Shown piece after piece: positions 1 to 9,096 of a DNA stretch of 64,000 nt. The stretch spans positions 2,356,001-2,420,000 of the forward strand of contig NZ_CP095461.1 of assembly GCF_023022985.1 (NCBI RefSeq), written 5' to 3'. How positions within the stretch are numbered: position 1 is the stretch's first letter; every line of letters begins with the position of its first letter. Source of the DNA: Arthrobacter gengyunqii (GTDB lineage Bacteria; Actinomycetota; Actinomycetes; Actinomycetales; Micrococcaceae). The notes under the pieces were generated by a model. The model saw nothing but the letters and a program-made list of their open reading frames with translations. It had not been told where the DNA came from and made no database searches. A program made the position numbers and the translations under genes.

Positions 1-1866
1 GCGGAGAACGTGTTCAAGCTGACCCGGCAGGGCTTCGAGTTCTACGAAGCGCAGTTCGGCACGCCGTACCCGTTTGAGAAGTATGACCAGTTGTTCGTGC
101 CGGAATTCAACGCCGGAGCCATGGAAAACGCCGGAGCCGTCACCTTCCTGGAAAGCTATGTCTTCCGCTCCCGCGTGCCCGACGCCACTGTGGAGCGCCG
201 TGCCATCACCATCCTGCACGAGCTGGCGCACATGTGGTTCGGCGACCTGGTCACCATGCGCTGGTGGAACGACCTGTGGCTGAACGAGTCCTTTGCCGAA
301 TTCATGTCCACGCTGGCGGCCGCCGATGCCACTGAGTTCAAGCAGTCCTGGACCACGTTCGCGTCCATGGAGAAGGCCTGGGCCTACCGCCAGGACCAGC
401 TCCCCACCACCCACCCGATCGTCGCCGAGATCCGCGACCTCGAAGACGTGCAGGTGAACTTCGACGGCATCACCTATGCCAAGGGCGCCTCCGTGCTCAA
501 GCAGCTGGTGGCCTGGGTTGGCCAGGACCAGTTCATGGCCGGTGTCCGCCAGTACTTCGGCAAGCATGCCTGGGGCAACACCGAGCTCAAGGACCTGCTC
601 TCGGAATTGGAAGCAGCCAGCGGCCGCGACCTGAAGCAGTGGTCCGAGCTGTGGCTCGAGACCGCCGGCGTCAACACCCTGCGGCCTGAGCTGGAAGTGG
701 ACGACGACGGCGTGATCACCTCGTTTGCGGTTCTCCAGAGCGCCGTGGCCGAGTATCCGACGTTGCGCCCGCACCGGCTGGCCATTGGCTTCTACGACAG
801 CGGCGAGGACGGAAAGCTGCACCGCACCCACCGGGTGGAGCTGGACGTCGACGGCGAACGCACCGACGTTGCCGAGCTGGTGGGACGGCAGCGTCCGGAC
901 CTTCTCCTGCTGAACGACGATGACCTGGCCTACGCCAAGATCCGCCTCGATCCGAAGTCCGAACACACCGCCGTCCGGCGGCTGCGGGACATTGCGGAGT
1001 CGCTGCCCCGCACGCTGGTCTGGGCTTCCGCCTGGGACGCTGCACGCGACGGCGAGATTCCGGCCCGCAACTACGTGGAACTGGTGCTGCAGAACATCGG
1101 CTCCGAGTCCGACTCTTCGGTGGTCCAGGTGCTGCTGCGCCAGCTCGCCACCACGCTGGCCTTCTACGTGGCTCCCAAGGACCGAGAGCCCATGATGGCC
1201 GCAGCGGCGGACAGCCTCTGGGAGCTGGCGGCCGCAGCGGCCCCGGGTTCCGATTCCCAGCTGCAGTTCGTGAAGTCCTTCGCCGGACACGCAGTGACGG
1301 ATGAGCACCTCGACACGCTGGACGGTCTGCTGTCCGGCGACCGGACGCTGGAGGGCCTGCAGATTGATGCCGACCTGCGCTGGGAACTGCTCACCGGTCT
1401 GGTCGCCGGCGGCCGCCTGGGCGAAGCGGACATCGCAGCTGAGGCCGAGAAGGACCCCACTGCCACCGGCCAGCTCGCTGCCGCCATGGCCCGTGCCGCC
1501 CTCCCCACCGCTGAAGCAAAGGCCGCAGCATGGGAAGCCATTGTGGAGCGCACCGACATGCCCAACGCAGCCCAGCGTTCGGCGATTGTTGGCTTCAGCC
1601 GCGTGCACGACTCAGCGCTGCTGGAACCCTACGCGGAGAAGTACTTCTCTTCGGTACGTGAGGTCTGGAATACCCGGACCCATGAAATTGCCCAGCAGAT
1701 CGTCACCGGCCTGTACCCGTCCCGGCTGACCACGCAGGCCACTGTGGATGCCACGGACGAGTTCCTGGCGTCCCTGGGCGACGAAGCTCCCTCGCTGCGC
1801 CGGCTGCTGCTGGAAAGCCGTGACGGAGTGGTCCGTGCGCTGAAGGCCCAGGCAGCGGACAAGTAA
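1..1866 (+). CDS. pepN: Aminopeptidase N (M1 family), 5'-truncated by the window edge
   Basis: Cytoplasmic zinc aminopeptidase that removes N-terminal residues from peptides during protein turnover. The reading frame is open from base 1, so the start lies outside the window and about the last 620 residues are present. The M1 exopeptidase motif GAMEN is at about fragment residues 38-42. The zinc site HExxH-18-E is complete (H73, E74, H77, E96). After the catalytic domain comes a long alpha-helical ERAP1-like C-terminal region that runs to the stop, as in actinobacterial PepN. In Mycobacterium pepN also lies a few genes from glbO, as here. Family assignment is very secure; only the N-terminal domain cannot be judged. 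Confidence 0.97.
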   Translation, partial: AENVFKLTRQGFEFYEAQFGTPYPFEKYDQLFVPEFNAGAMENAGAVTFLESYVFRSRVPDATVERRAITILHELAHMWFGDLVTMRWWNDLWLNESFAEFMSTLAAADATEFKQSWTTFASMEKAWAYRQDQLPTTHPIVAEIRDLEDVQVNFDGITYAKGASVLKQLVAWVGQDQFMAGVRQYFGKHAWGNTELKDLLSELEAASGRDLKQWSELWLETAGVNTLRPELEVDDDGVITSFAVLQSAVAEYPTLRPHRLAIGFYDSGEDGKLHRTHRVELDVDGERTDVAELVGRQRPDLLLLNDDDLAYAKIRLDPKSEHTAVRRLRDIAESLPRTLVWASAWDAARDGEIPARNYVELVLQNIGSESDSSVVQVLLRQLATTLAFYVAPKDREPMMAAAADSLWELAAAAAPGSDSQLQFVKSFAGHAVTDEHLDTLDGLLSGDRTLEGLQIDADLRWELLTGLVAGGRLGEADIAAEAEKDPTATGQLAAAMARAALPTAEAKAAAWEAIVERTDMPNAAQRSAIVGFSRVHDSALLEPYAEKYFSSVREVWNTRTHEIAQQIVTGLYPSRLTTQATVDATDEFLASLGDEAPSLRRLLLESRDGVVRALKAQAADK

Positions 1867-1992
1867 AACCCGCCGGCCGGTGGATAACGCCTGCCGGTGG
1901 CGCTCAACCATTGCGCACGGCGGTGTCCAGGACCAATCCGGGACACCGCCGTCGGCCCCTGTCGGTAGAAAACGAGCCACACCAGAAACGAG

Positions 1993-2481
1993 ATGCCAGG
2001 AATCATGAACCTGTCCGAACACCGGTACGCCATCTCCCTGGAGTGGACGGGGAACCGTGGCAGCGGCACCTCGACTTATCGGGGCTACGGCCGCGACCAC
2101 ATCATCCGAGCCGCCGGCCTGCCGGACCTGGCTGGAACCGCCGATCCCACCTTCCACGGCGACCGGGACCGGTGGAACCCGGAACAGCTGCTGCTCACGG
2201 CGCTCTCGCAGTGCCACATGCTGTCCTACCTGCATGTTGCCGTGAAGCACGGCATCACCGTGGTGGCCTATTCCGACGACGCCGAAGGAACCCTGCGCCT
2301 AAACCGCGACGGAAGCGGTGAGTTCACCGGCGCACTGCTCCGGCCCCGGGTCACCATTGCCGCCGGCGGCTCCCCCATCACCGCCGGGGAGCTTCACGCC
2401 GAGGCCAACCGGCTGTGTTTCATCGCGCGCAGCGTGAACTTTCCGGTGCTGCACGAGCCCGAGACCGCCGTCGCCGGCTGA
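1993..2481 (+). CDS. OsmC family protein
   Basis: A 162-residue OsmC/Ohr-fold protein. This family contains thiol peroxidases that reduce organic hydroperoxides. The two conserved redox cysteines are visible: C74 in the motif LSQCHMLSYL and C132 in ANRLCFIARSVNFPV. The spacing and length fit the OsmC subgroup rather than Ohr. The ATG at 1993 follows a purine-rich GAAACGAG; a second in-frame ATG at 2005 is equally possible and matches the usual OsmC start better. The gene stands alone between pepN (127 bp upstream) and a convergent epimerase-like gene. The peroxidase role is inferred from the intact cysteine pair. Confidence 0.88.
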   Translation: MPGIMNLSEHRYAISLEWTGNRGSGTSTYRGYGRDHIIRAAGLPDLAGTADPTFHGDRDRWNPEQLLLTALSQCHMLSYLHVAVKHGITVVAYSDDAEGTLRLNRDGSGEFTGALLRPRVTIAAGGSPITAGELHAEANRLCFIARSVNFPVLHEPETAVAG

Positions 2482-2544
2482 AAACCGCGCTGCCCGCTGG
2501 CCTGACCGCTTCTCCGGGCCTGACCCCTTCTACAGGGCCGGCTG

Positions 2545-3558
2545 CTACTTCCTGGCGCCCGATTCGTCCAAAGCGGCCAGCAATGCCGTTTCACGGGCGG
2601 CCGACAGCCCGGATTTGCGCTCCCGGTGCAGTCCCCTGGACTCTTCGTCCGCGAGGACGTCGCGGACGGTGTGTTCGACGGGACGCAGGACAAGCCCGGC
2701 GGCCAGGGCAGCAGCATTGGAGCGGGTGGAGAAACCCTCATACCCTTCCGGCATCCACAACGGCAGCGACTCGTTTCCCGCCCAGTAGGCCACGCCCTGC
2801 TCATGCAGCCACTGGGGGTCCGCGGTGCGGAAACTGCCGTGGTAGCCGGCCGCTGCGGTGGACAGGGCCAGCAGCTCTCCAAAGGGAACCGAGGGACCCA
2901 TGGCGTTGTAGGTGCCCGTCCGGTGTTCTTCTGCTCCGGTGACCAGCCACAGTGCCAGGTCGCGGACGTCGATGGTCTGCGTCATTGCCTCGGCCATGTC
3001 GGGGATGAGGACCGGACTGCGTTCCTGGGCCACCCGTGCCGGCCAGTAGCCAAACCGGTCACTTTCGTCCTCCGGGCCGGTGATCAGACCCGGTCTTGTC
3101 ACCAGCACATCCCCCGGGCCCAGGTCCCACACCAGTTCTTCGCAGGCAACCTTGCCCTCACCGTATTCATTGTCGGCGGGGTCCGGAAACACCCCGTCAA
3201 CGGGCTTCAACGCCGGAACCAGCTCGGCATTCTCGTCTTCTCCCGGAGTGTCGCTGGAGGCGTACACCGAGGCGGTGGACACCAGCGACCAGTGGCTGCT
3301 GCGTCCTGACAGCGCTGCCAGGGCTTCCTGGACCTGCCGGGGTTTGCGGGCAACGTCGATCACTGCGTCCCAGGCGCCGTCGAGCTGCTCATAGGCGGCC
3401 GCGCCCGCGTCCCGGTCCGCTCGGACAAAGGCCGCACCGGTGACGGGCGGCCCGGACTCTCCCCGGGCCAGACACGTCACATCATGGCCGCGGGCAACCG
3501 CCTGCCGGGCAACTTCACGGGACAGGAACCGGGTTCCACCAAGAATAAGGATGCGCAT
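2545..3558 (-). CDS. NAD-dependent epimerase/dehydratase family protein
   Basis: A 337-residue extended short-chain dehydrogenase/reductase. The N-terminal nucleotide-binding motif is GGTRFLS (residues 7-13), a variant of GGTxFLG. The catalytic YxxxK is Y132-K136, with the STASVYA segment at about 94-100 supplying the active-site serine. The GGTxFLG subgroup acts on nucleotide sugars or isoflavone-type substrates, but the substrate here cannot be read from sequence. It is transcribed divergently from the MscS gene with only about 96 bp between the likely starts, and it ends convergently with the osmC-family gene. The family is secure; the specific reaction is unknown. Confidence 0.85.
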   Translation of the reverse strand: MRILILGGTRFLSREVARQAVARGHDVTCLARGESGPPVTGAAFVRADRDAGAAAYEQLDGAWDAVIDVARKPRQVQEALAALSGRSSHWSLVSTASVYASSDTPGEDENAELVPALKPVDGVFPDPADNEYGEGKVACEELVWDLGPGDVLVTRPGLITGPEDESDRFGYWPARVAQERSPVLIPDMAEAMTQTIDVRDLALWLVTGAEEHRTGTYNAMGPSVPFGELLALSTAAAGYHGSFRTADPQWLHEQGVAYWAGNESLPLWMPEGYEGFSTRSNAAALAAGLVLRPVEHTVRDVLADEESRGLHRERKSGLSAARETALLAALDESGARK

Positions 3559-3654
3559 GTTGGGAGCCTATCCCGGTAGCCTTGTTTGTGCCCGCAGCTT
3601 GCTTGCCAACACGGAAGACAAGCTCCTCCACATGAAAGAGACGGTAACCGTCCG

Positions 3655-4395
3655 TTGCTGACCGCCGCAGAAATCGACACCCCATCCGTCCCCATCGAGG
3701 ACTTTGACTGGACCGGGCTGATTCAGGCAGGGTTCATTATCCTGACCGGCCTGCTGCTCTGGACGGCAGCACGGTTCCTGATCAACCGCGTGGTCCAGCG
3801 CGCACAGAAGGGGTATGCGCTCTTCAGTTCCTCGAAGCTGAAATGGGCCCAGCCCGTCATGCGCACCCTGGACAAGAAACGCCGCGCCCAGCGGGCAGAC
3901 ACCATCGGCGCGCTGCTGCGCAGCGCCGTGAGCCTGTTCATTTGGACCACCGTGATCATCATGGTGCTCAAGGCCGTCGGCATCGACGTTGCCCCCTTGA
4001 TTGCCAGCGTGGGGATTGTCGGCATCACCCTCGGCTTTGGTGCCCGCGAGCTGATCCGCGATGCCCTGGCCGGATTCTTCATTACCATCGAGGACCAGTA
4101 CGGCATCGGCGATGTGATTGAAGTGGGCGACACCATCGGTACCGTGCAGTCAGTGGGCATCCGCATCACCCGCATGGTCGATGACCGCGGCGTGATCTGG
4201 TACATCCGGAACGGCGAGCTGGCCAAGGTGGGCAACCGCTCCCAGGGGAATTACCGTGAGCCCCAGGAGGTTCCCGAAGAGGGCCCCGCCGCCGGCAACG
4301 CTGCTTCCGGAAACGCTGCCGCGGTCCCCGCTGAAGCGGCGCCGGCTACGGCGCCCGCTGCACCCACTGCTTCCACCAAGGGAAAACAACTGTGA
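3655..4395 (+). CDS. Small-conductance mechanosensitive channel (MscS family)
   Basis: Inner-membrane channel of about 246 residues that releases solutes on hypo-osmotic shock. Three hydrophobic segments are visible: near residues 20-42, a second ending in [10 protein letters not shown], and the Gly/Ala-rich pore helix containing [17 protein letters not shown]. The cytoplasmic beta domain follows ([19 protein letters not shown]). The C-terminus is an Ala/Pro-rich tail that looks disordered. I chose the TTG at 3655 because translation from there begins just before the first membrane segment; an upstream TTG at 3586 would add a 23-residue charged extension without support. The stop overlaps the GTG of glbO (GTGA), implying translational coupling. 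Confidence 0.87.
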   Translation: MLTAAEIDTPSVPIEDFDWTGLIQAGFIILTGLLLWTAARFLINRVVQRAQKGYALFSSSKLKWAQPVMRTLDKKRRAQRADTIGALLRSAVSLFIWTTVIIMVLKAVGIDVAPLIASVGIVGITLGFGARELIRDALAGFFITIEDQYGIGDVIEVGDTIGTVQSVGIRITRMVDDRGVIWYIRNGELAKVGNRSQGNYREPQEVPEEGPAAGNAASGNAAAVPAEAAPATAPAAPTASTKGKQL

Positions 4396-4835
4396 GCACA
4401 CCATCCGAGAACCGGCCCGCCATGCCGCTGTCAGTCCAGCCGGCCTTTACCCAGCCTGCCTACACCGAAAATTTCTACGAAGCTGTGGGCGGGCACGAGA
4501 CCTTCGCCAAACTCGTTGACGTTTTCTACGCCGGTGTGGCTGAGGACGCCCTCATGCGGCCCATGTACCCGGAAGAAGACCTGACCGCCGCCAAGGAACG
4601 TTTGCTGGGGTTTTTGGAGCAGTACTGGGGCGGTCCGCGGACCTACTCGGAGCAGCGCGGACACCCGAGGCTGCGGATGAGGCACATGCCCTTTGCCGTC
4701 ACACCGCAGGCCCGCGACGCCTGGCTGAAGCACATGCGCGACGCCGTTGACGCCTTGGAACTCTCACCGCTGCATGAGGCGACACTCTGGGACTACCTTG
4801 AACGCGCAGCACACTCGATGGTCAATTCTGCCTGA
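4392..4835 (+). CDS. glbO: Group II truncated hemoglobin (GlbO type)
   Basis: Truncated 2-on-2 globin of 147 residues that binds heme and O2; it is linked to oxygen or nitric-oxide chemistry at the respiratory membrane in mycobacteria. The segment [20 protein letters not shown] followed by LRMRH is nearly identical to the GlbO core. The proximal histidine is H98, the CD1 tyrosine is Y59 (MYPEEDL), and the G8 tryptophan lies in RDAWLKHM. A 22-residue N-terminal extension precedes the globin fold. The GTG start sits inside the stop of the MscS gene, so the two are co-translated. The coupling of a heme protein to a mechanosensitive channel has no obvious functional explanation. Confidence 0.95.
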   Translation: MSTPSENRPAMPLSVQPAFTQPAYTENFYEAVGGHETFAKLVDVFYAGVAEDALMRPMYPEEDLTAAKERLLGFLEQYWGGPRTYSEQRGHPRLRMRHMPFAVTPQARDAWLKHMRDAVDALELSPLHEATLWDYLERAAHSMVNSA

Positions 4836-4874
4836 GCGGGTCCTTTCGCCTGAGTGGTCCGTTTCGCCTCACTC

Positions 4875-4918
4875 CGGAGCAGGCTCAACCCAAGACCGGA
4901 GCAGGCTCAACCCAAGAC
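4875..4918. repeat. 22-bp perfect tandem duplication
   Basis: The unit CGGAGCAGGCTCAACCCAAG plus AC occurs twice head to tail, at 4875-4896 and 4897-4918. The second copy contains the stop codon (TCA on the plus strand, 4907-4909) of the minus-strand hypothetical gene. Just upstream, a looser pair of TCC.TTTCGCCT blocks (about 4840-4870) looks like an older duplication. It lies between convergent genes. Confidence 0.9.
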
Positions 4919-5599
4919 GGATGCGGAACGGATCAGCACGTGGCCACGCGGCATGCTTAGCCGGGTCCAGCGGCCGCAGCGGAAGACTGCAGCTTCCCCG
5001 TCCGATTCGCCCGGGAGGAAACCAAGCGTCAGCGCCGCAAACGCCGCTCCGGCCGGAATGGCCGCGGCAACGTCCGGCAGCTGCTGTCCCCAGACCGCAC
5101 CCCGCGCGGTTTGGACCACCGGCGCTCCCGAGCTGGCCGGAACCAGAGCAGCCACTTCCCTGATGCCGCGGTGCGCGGCCTGCTCCAAAAGCTTGAAGGG
5201 AACATCATCGCTGCGTTCCCACCCGCTGCGCGGCGCACCCACACCGGTCCAGCTTTCCGTGACGGTCATGGGCGGCACCGGCAGCACCGTCTCCGTCTCC
5301 CCCATCCGCGCCAGCCGGTCCGCAACTGAGGCCAGGGACACGGCGGCATCCAGCCGGGCCGGAACTGCAAGAGGCATGGTCCGCATGCCCAGCACAGTGG
5401 GGGTGTCCTCCCCCAATGCTCGAGGCCGCAGCACGCAGACGTAGGCAGCCAGCACGGACCCGACGGCTTGGAGGCGCACGGCGCCGTCGTCGGCCGCCCG
5501 GGCGCGCACAACGAACGTCCGCAGGTCGGCTGTGACCTGCGGGTCCGCGAGAACCAGTTCAGTGGATTCCGGCATCGACGAGGCGGCCGGCGCGGTCAT
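4907..5599 (-). CDS. Conserved hypothetical protein
   Basis: A 230-residue soluble, Ala/Val-rich protein. I do not recognise a characterised family. No signal peptide, membrane segment or metal motif is evident. The N-terminal half begins after a short flexible tail (about 15 residues) and alternates short hydrophobic strands with small loops. A central WTGVGAPRSGWE segment and a C-terminal GRWTRLSMPRGHVLIRS stretch are its most distinctive parts. Its ATG overlaps the stop of the upstream thioesterase (ATGA at 5596-5599), so the two are almost certainly co-expressed. That link hints at a role around acyl-CoA metabolism, but nothing in the protein itself supports it. The last codons lie in a 22-bp tandem repeat. 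Confidence 0.75.
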   Translation of the reverse strand: MTAPAASSMPESTELVLADPQVTADLRTFVVRARAADDGAVRLQAVGSVLAAYVCVLRPRALGEDTPTVLGMRTMPLAVPARLDAAVSLASVADRLARMGETETVLPVPPMTVTESWTGVGAPRSGWERSDDVPFKLLEQAAHRGIREVAALVPASSGAPVVQTARGAVWGQQLPDVAAAIPAGAAFAALTLGFLPGESDGEAAVFRCGRWTRLSMPRGHVLIRSASVLG

Positions 5600-6114
5600 C
5601 GGGTTACCCCGGCGGATGCGGATACGCCGTCGTTGGCCTTGGACCGCGTGCTTCGCCGGAACGGCACGGGGTCCCCGCGCCAGCTCTCCAGCACCCGAAT
5701 CTGCACATCGGACAGGGCCGTCGGACGGCCGGTTTGCGCGTCAGCCATGACCAGCGTCGATTCGGCGAGGGCATAGACCATACCGCCGTCGTCGTCAGCG
5801 ATGCGGAAGCCGTACGTCAGGCTGGAGCCTCCGATTGCGGTCACCCAGACTTCCACCCACACCGGCTCCTGGCGGTAGATCAAGGGGGCACGGTATTCGA
5901 TCTCCTGGTGTGCCACCAGGGTCATCCCGGTTCGGGACGTCACTGAGCGGAAGGTGTCGGCGGGTTCGGCCGGGCTGATTTCCGCACCCAGCGGCAGAAG
6001 GCTCAGGCGGACCCGAGCCTCTTCCAGGAATTGGATAAAGCGCACGTTGTTCACGTGTCCGTTGGAATCCTCGTCGCCAAAGCGCAGCTGGATGGGAAAG
6101 CGATTCATAGGCAT
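5596..6114 (-). CDS. Acyl-CoA thioesterase, 4-hydroxybenzoyl-CoA thioesterase (hotdog) family
   Basis: A 172-residue single-hotdog protein expected to hydrolyse acyl-CoA thioesters in the cytoplasm. The family motif is at the N-terminus: RFGDEDSNGHVNNVRFIQFL, with the D16/N18-G19-H20-V21-N22 region forming the active-site turn, followed by the long hotdog helix EEARVRL. Length agrees with actinobacterial homologues of the FcbC/YbgC type. It shares an ATGA overlap with the downstream hypothetical gene and is divergent from tesB. In Mycobacterium a similar thioesterase gene lies near ettA and the second ssb, as here. Chain-length preference cannot be predicted. Confidence 0.88.
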   Translation of the reverse strand: MPMNRFPIQLRFGDEDSNGHVNNVRFIQFLEEARVRLSLLPLGAEISPAEPADTFRSVTSRTGMTLVAHQEIEYRAPLIYRQEPVWVEVWVTAIGGSSLTYGFRIADDDGGMVYALAESTLVMADAQTGRPTALSDVQIRVLESWRGDPVPFRRSTRSKANDGVSASAGVTR

Positions 6115-6197
6115 GACCCCATCTTCTCAAACGCCGCGGGCACCTGCGCATTCCTGCTCCGGCTTGGGTGTTGTTGAAGGGTGCGTCTAATCTCGAA

Positions 6198-6225
6198 GAG
6201 GGCCCGGGGATTTTTCGGGGCCCTC
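6198..6225 (+). promoter_or_regulatory. GC-rich hairpin in the tesB leader
   Basis: An 8-bp stem GAGGGCCC/GGGCCCTC encloses a loop that ends in a T-run. It sits 40 bp upstream of the tesB start and faces no upstream plus-strand gene, so it is more likely a 5'-UTR structure than a terminator. A possible -10 (TCTAAT, about 6186) lies just before it. Confidence 0.4.
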
Positions 6226-6265
6226 ACCACTGCCTGTTTATTTTGTCCGAGGAGACCAACCACCC

Positions 6266-7150
6266 ATGGCCGACACCGTCGATCCCACCGCTTCCCTGCT
6301 GAGACTGCTAAAACTCAGCCCTGCCGACGGCGCGCAGACGGACGAAGATATTTTTGTGGGCGGATCCCAGCAGGAACCGCGCAAACGGGTGTTCGGCGGG
6401 CAGGTGCTTGGGCAGTCCCTCGTCGCCGCGGCGCTGACCGTGGAGCCCGGCCGGCTGATGCATTCGATGCACGGCTACTTCCTGCGCCCCGGGGATACGG
6501 AGATTCCCATCACCTTTGGTGTGCAGCGGCTGCGTGACGGCCGGTCCTTCTCGGCCCGACGGACACATGCCTACCAAAACGGCTTGCCCATCCTCTCCAT
6601 GATTTCCTCGTTCCAGGAGCCGGGCGAGGGGCTGGACCACCAGGTTGAGATGCCGGAAGGGATTCCCGAGCCTGAGTCCCTGCCGACCACAGCCGAGCTG
6701 CTCAAAGGTATCGACCATCCGGTAGCCAAGGCCTGGTCCCATGACCGGCCGATGGACATCCGCCATGTGGAAAAGCCCGTGTACTTTGAGGCCGGACCGG
6801 AGAAGGTGGCCCGCAATGCCGTCTGGATGAAGACTTTCGGACCCATGCCCGATGACCAGAACCTGCACCGCGCGGCCCTCGCGTACGCCAGCGACTACAC
6901 ACTGCTGGAGTCGGTCCTGCGCCGCCACGGCCTCGCATGGTCCACACGGGGCATGTCGGTTGCCAGCCTGGACCACGCCATGTGGTGGCACCGTCCGCTG
7001 CGGGTGGATGACTGGTTGCTGTACGTCCAGGAATCGCCGAGCGCCTCCGGTGCCCGCGGGCTGGCCAGCGGAAGGATCTTCAACCGTGCCGGCGAGCTGG
7101 TGGCCACCGTTGCCCAGGAGGGCATGCTCCGCATACCGGAACAGCCGTAG
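6266..7150 (+). CDS. tesB: Acyl-CoA thioesterase II
   Basis: Double-hotdog thioesterase of 294 residues that hydrolyses medium- to long-chain acyl-CoA to free acid and CoA. The N-terminal hotdog contains RVFGGQVLGQSLVAAALTV and MHSMHGYFLRPGDTEIPI, the C-terminal one ASLDHAMWWHRPLRVDDWL, all characteristic of TesB. Length is close to the usual 285-290. The ATG at 6266 follows GAGGAG about 10 bases upstream. It is divergent from the single-hotdog thioesterase gene and convergent with ettA, with a shared terminator between. Two thioesterases side by side suggest a local function in acyl-CoA homeostasis. Confidence 0.95.
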   Translation: MADTVDPTASLLRLLKLSPADGAQTDEDIFVGGSQQEPRKRVFGGQVLGQSLVAAALTVEPGRLMHSMHGYFLRPGDTEIPITFGVQRLRDGRSFSARRTHAYQNGLPILSMISSFQEPGEGLDHQVEMPEGIPEPESLPTTAELLKGIDHPVAKAWSHDRPMDIRHVEKPVYFEAGPEKVARNAVWMKTFGPMPDDQNLHRAALAYASDYTLLESVLRRHGLAWSTRGMSVASLDHAMWWHRPLRVDDWLLYVQESPSASGARGLASGRIFNRAGELVATVAQEGMLRIPEQP

Positions 7151-7207
7151 CCCCGGCGGGTCTGGTCCCGCCACAGGCCAAGCCCTCCGAGACAACCCGG
7201 CACAGAC

Positions 7208-7250
7208 AAGAGGAACCCGCTCCGTTCATACGGGGCGGGTTCCTCTTTTC
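7208..7250. terminator. Bidirectional intrinsic terminator between tesB and ettA
   Basis: A long hairpin with 17-nt arms (AAGAGGAACCCGCTCCG at 7208-7224 and its near-complement at 7231-7247) and a 6-nt loop. It is flanked by T/A runs on both sides, so it can stop transcription from both convergent genes. Confidence 0.85.
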
Positions 7251-7283
7251 AGGCGGGCTGCCAGTGTCTGGCCGGCCGCTTTC

Positions 7284-8966
7284 CTAGTCGCGGGTCAGGC
7301 GGCGGTGGGTCACGCGGTGCGGCTTGGCTGCATCCGGGCCCAGACGCTCGATCTTGTTCTGCTCATAGGATTCGAAGTTACCCTCGAACCAGTACCAGTT
7401 CGCCGGGTTCTCCTCGGTGCCTTCGTACGCCAGGATGTGGGTGGACACGCGGTCCAGGAACCACCGGTCGTGCGAGACAACCACGGCGCAGCCGGGGAAT
7501 TCCAGCAGCGCGTTTTCCAGGCTGGAGAGGGTTTCCACGTCCAGGTCGTTAGTGGGCTCATCGAGCAGGAGGAGGTTTCCGCCCTGCTTCAGGGTCATGG
7601 CCAGGTTCAGGCGGTTCCGCTCACCACCGGAGAGCACACCTGCCTTCTTCTGCTGGTCCGGGCCCTTGAACCCGAAGGCGGAGACGTAGGCTCGGGAAGG
7701 CATTTCCACCTGGCCGACCTGGATCCAGTCGTGACCTTCGGAGACAACCTCCCAGAGGCTCTTCTCGGGGTCGATGCCGCCGCGGGACTGGTCGACGTAG
7801 GAGATCTTGACGGAATCGCCGATCTTCAGGTCACCGCCGTCGAGCTCTTCAAGGCCAACGATGGTCTTGAACAGCGTGGACTTACCCACACCGTTGGGAC
7901 CGATGACGCCGACGATGCCGTTGCGCGGCAGGGAGAAGGACAGTCCGTCGATGAGCTGGCGGTCGCCAAAACCCTTCTGCAGGTTCTTGGCTTCCAGCAC
8001 CAGCGAACCCAGGCGCGGGCCCGGCGGGATCTGGATTTCTTCGAAGTCCAGCTTGCGGGTGCGGTCCGCTTCGGCTGCCATTTCCTCGTACCGGGCGAGG
8101 CGGGCCTTGGACTTGGTCTGGCGACCCTTGGCATTGGAACGGACCCAGTCCAGTTCCTCCGTGAGGCGCTTGGCCAGTTTCTGGTCCTTCTTGCCCTGGA
8201 CTTCCAGGCGGGCGCGCTTCTTCTCCAGGTAGGTGGAGTAGTTGCCCTCATACGGGTAGAGGTGTCCGCGGTCCACTTCGGCGATCCACTGGGCCACGTG
8301 GTCCAGGAAGTACCGGTCGTGGGTCACGGCCAGCACGGCGCCGTGGTAGGCGGAGAGGTGCTGTTCGAGCCAGAGCACGCTCTCGGCGTCGAGGTGGTTG
8401 GTGGGCTCATCGAGGAGCAGCAGGTCCGGCTTCTGCAGCAGCAGCTTGCACAGTGCAACACGGCGCCGCTCACCACCCGAAAGAAGCGTGACATCGGCGT
8501 CCGGCGGCGGGCACCGCAGTGCGTCCATGGCCTGTTCGAGCTGGGAGTCAATGTCCCAGGCATCGGCAGCGTCGATGGCTTCCTGCAGCTTGCCCATTTC
8601 TTCGAGCAGGCTGTCGAAATCCGCGTCAGGCTCGGACATTGCCTCGGAGATCTCGTTGAAGCGCTGGATCTTGGCATAGATCTCGCCAACGCCCTCCTGG
8701 ACGTTGCCGAGTACGGTCTTTTCCTCATTCAGCGGTGGTTCCTGGAGCAGGATGCCCACAGAGTAGCCGGCACTCAGCCGTGCTTCACCATTGGAGGGGG
8801 TGTCCAGTCCGGCCATGATTTTCAGGATGGTGGACTTACCCGCACCGTTGGGACCCACCACGCCGATCTTGGCACCGGGATAGAAGGACATGCTTACGTC
8901 GTCGAGGATAACTTTGTCGCCAACGGCCTTGCGGGCCTTGGTCATCGTGTAGATAAATTCCGCCAT
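7284..8966 (-). CDS. ettA: Energy-dependent translational throttle protein (ABC-F ATPase)
   Basis: Ribosome-binding ABC-F ATPase of 560 residues that gates the first elongation steps according to ATP/ADP ratio by binding at the E site. Two ABC cassettes are visible: Walker A GPNGAGKST at 38-46 and GPNGVGKST in the second half. Both have the LSGGE signature and Walker B (LLLLDEPTNHLD and LLLLDEPTNDLD). Between them is the charged P-site tRNA-interaction linker, including the KGRQTKSKARLARYEEM segment. Length matches E. coli EttA (555). No membrane domain is present. It is upstream of, and in the same direction as, nothing else; a 130-bp gap separates it from the secreted-protein gene. Confidence 0.96.
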   Translation of the reverse strand: MAEFIYTMTKARKAVGDKVILDDVSMSFYPGAKIGVVGPNGAGKSTILKIMAGLDTPSNGEARLSAGYSVGILLQEPPLNEEKTVLGNVQEGVGEIYAKIQRFNEISEAMSEPDADFDSLLEEMGKLQEAIDAADAWDIDSQLEQAMDALRCPPPDADVTLLSGGERRRVALCKLLLQKPDLLLLDEPTNHLDAESVLWLEQHLSAYHGAVLAVTHDRYFLDHVAQWIAEVDRGHLYPYEGNYSTYLEKKRARLEVQGKKDQKLAKRLTEELDWVRSNAKGRQTKSKARLARYEEMAAEADRTRKLDFEEIQIPPGPRLGSLVLEAKNLQKGFGDRQLIDGLSFSLPRNGIVGVIGPNGVGKSTLFKTIVGLEELDGGDLKIGDSVKISYVDQSRGGIDPEKSLWEVVSEGHDWIQVGQVEMPSRAYVSAFGFKGPDQQKKAGVLSGGERNRLNLAMTLKQGGNLLLLDEPTNDLDVETLSSLENALLEFPGCAVVVSHDRWFLDRVSTHILAYEGTEENPANWYWFEGNFESYEQNKIERLGPDAAKPHRVTHRRLTRD

Positions 8967-9096
8967 AGGTTCAAGGCTAGTGGGTCAGGCGGGATAAGTG
9001 CCATTTGGTCGCCGACGCATGGTGGCGCCGGCCGGCGGGCGGGAACGCATTCATCCCCCAATGACCGCCGCCGGCCCTTCCCTGACCAGCAGCGGT

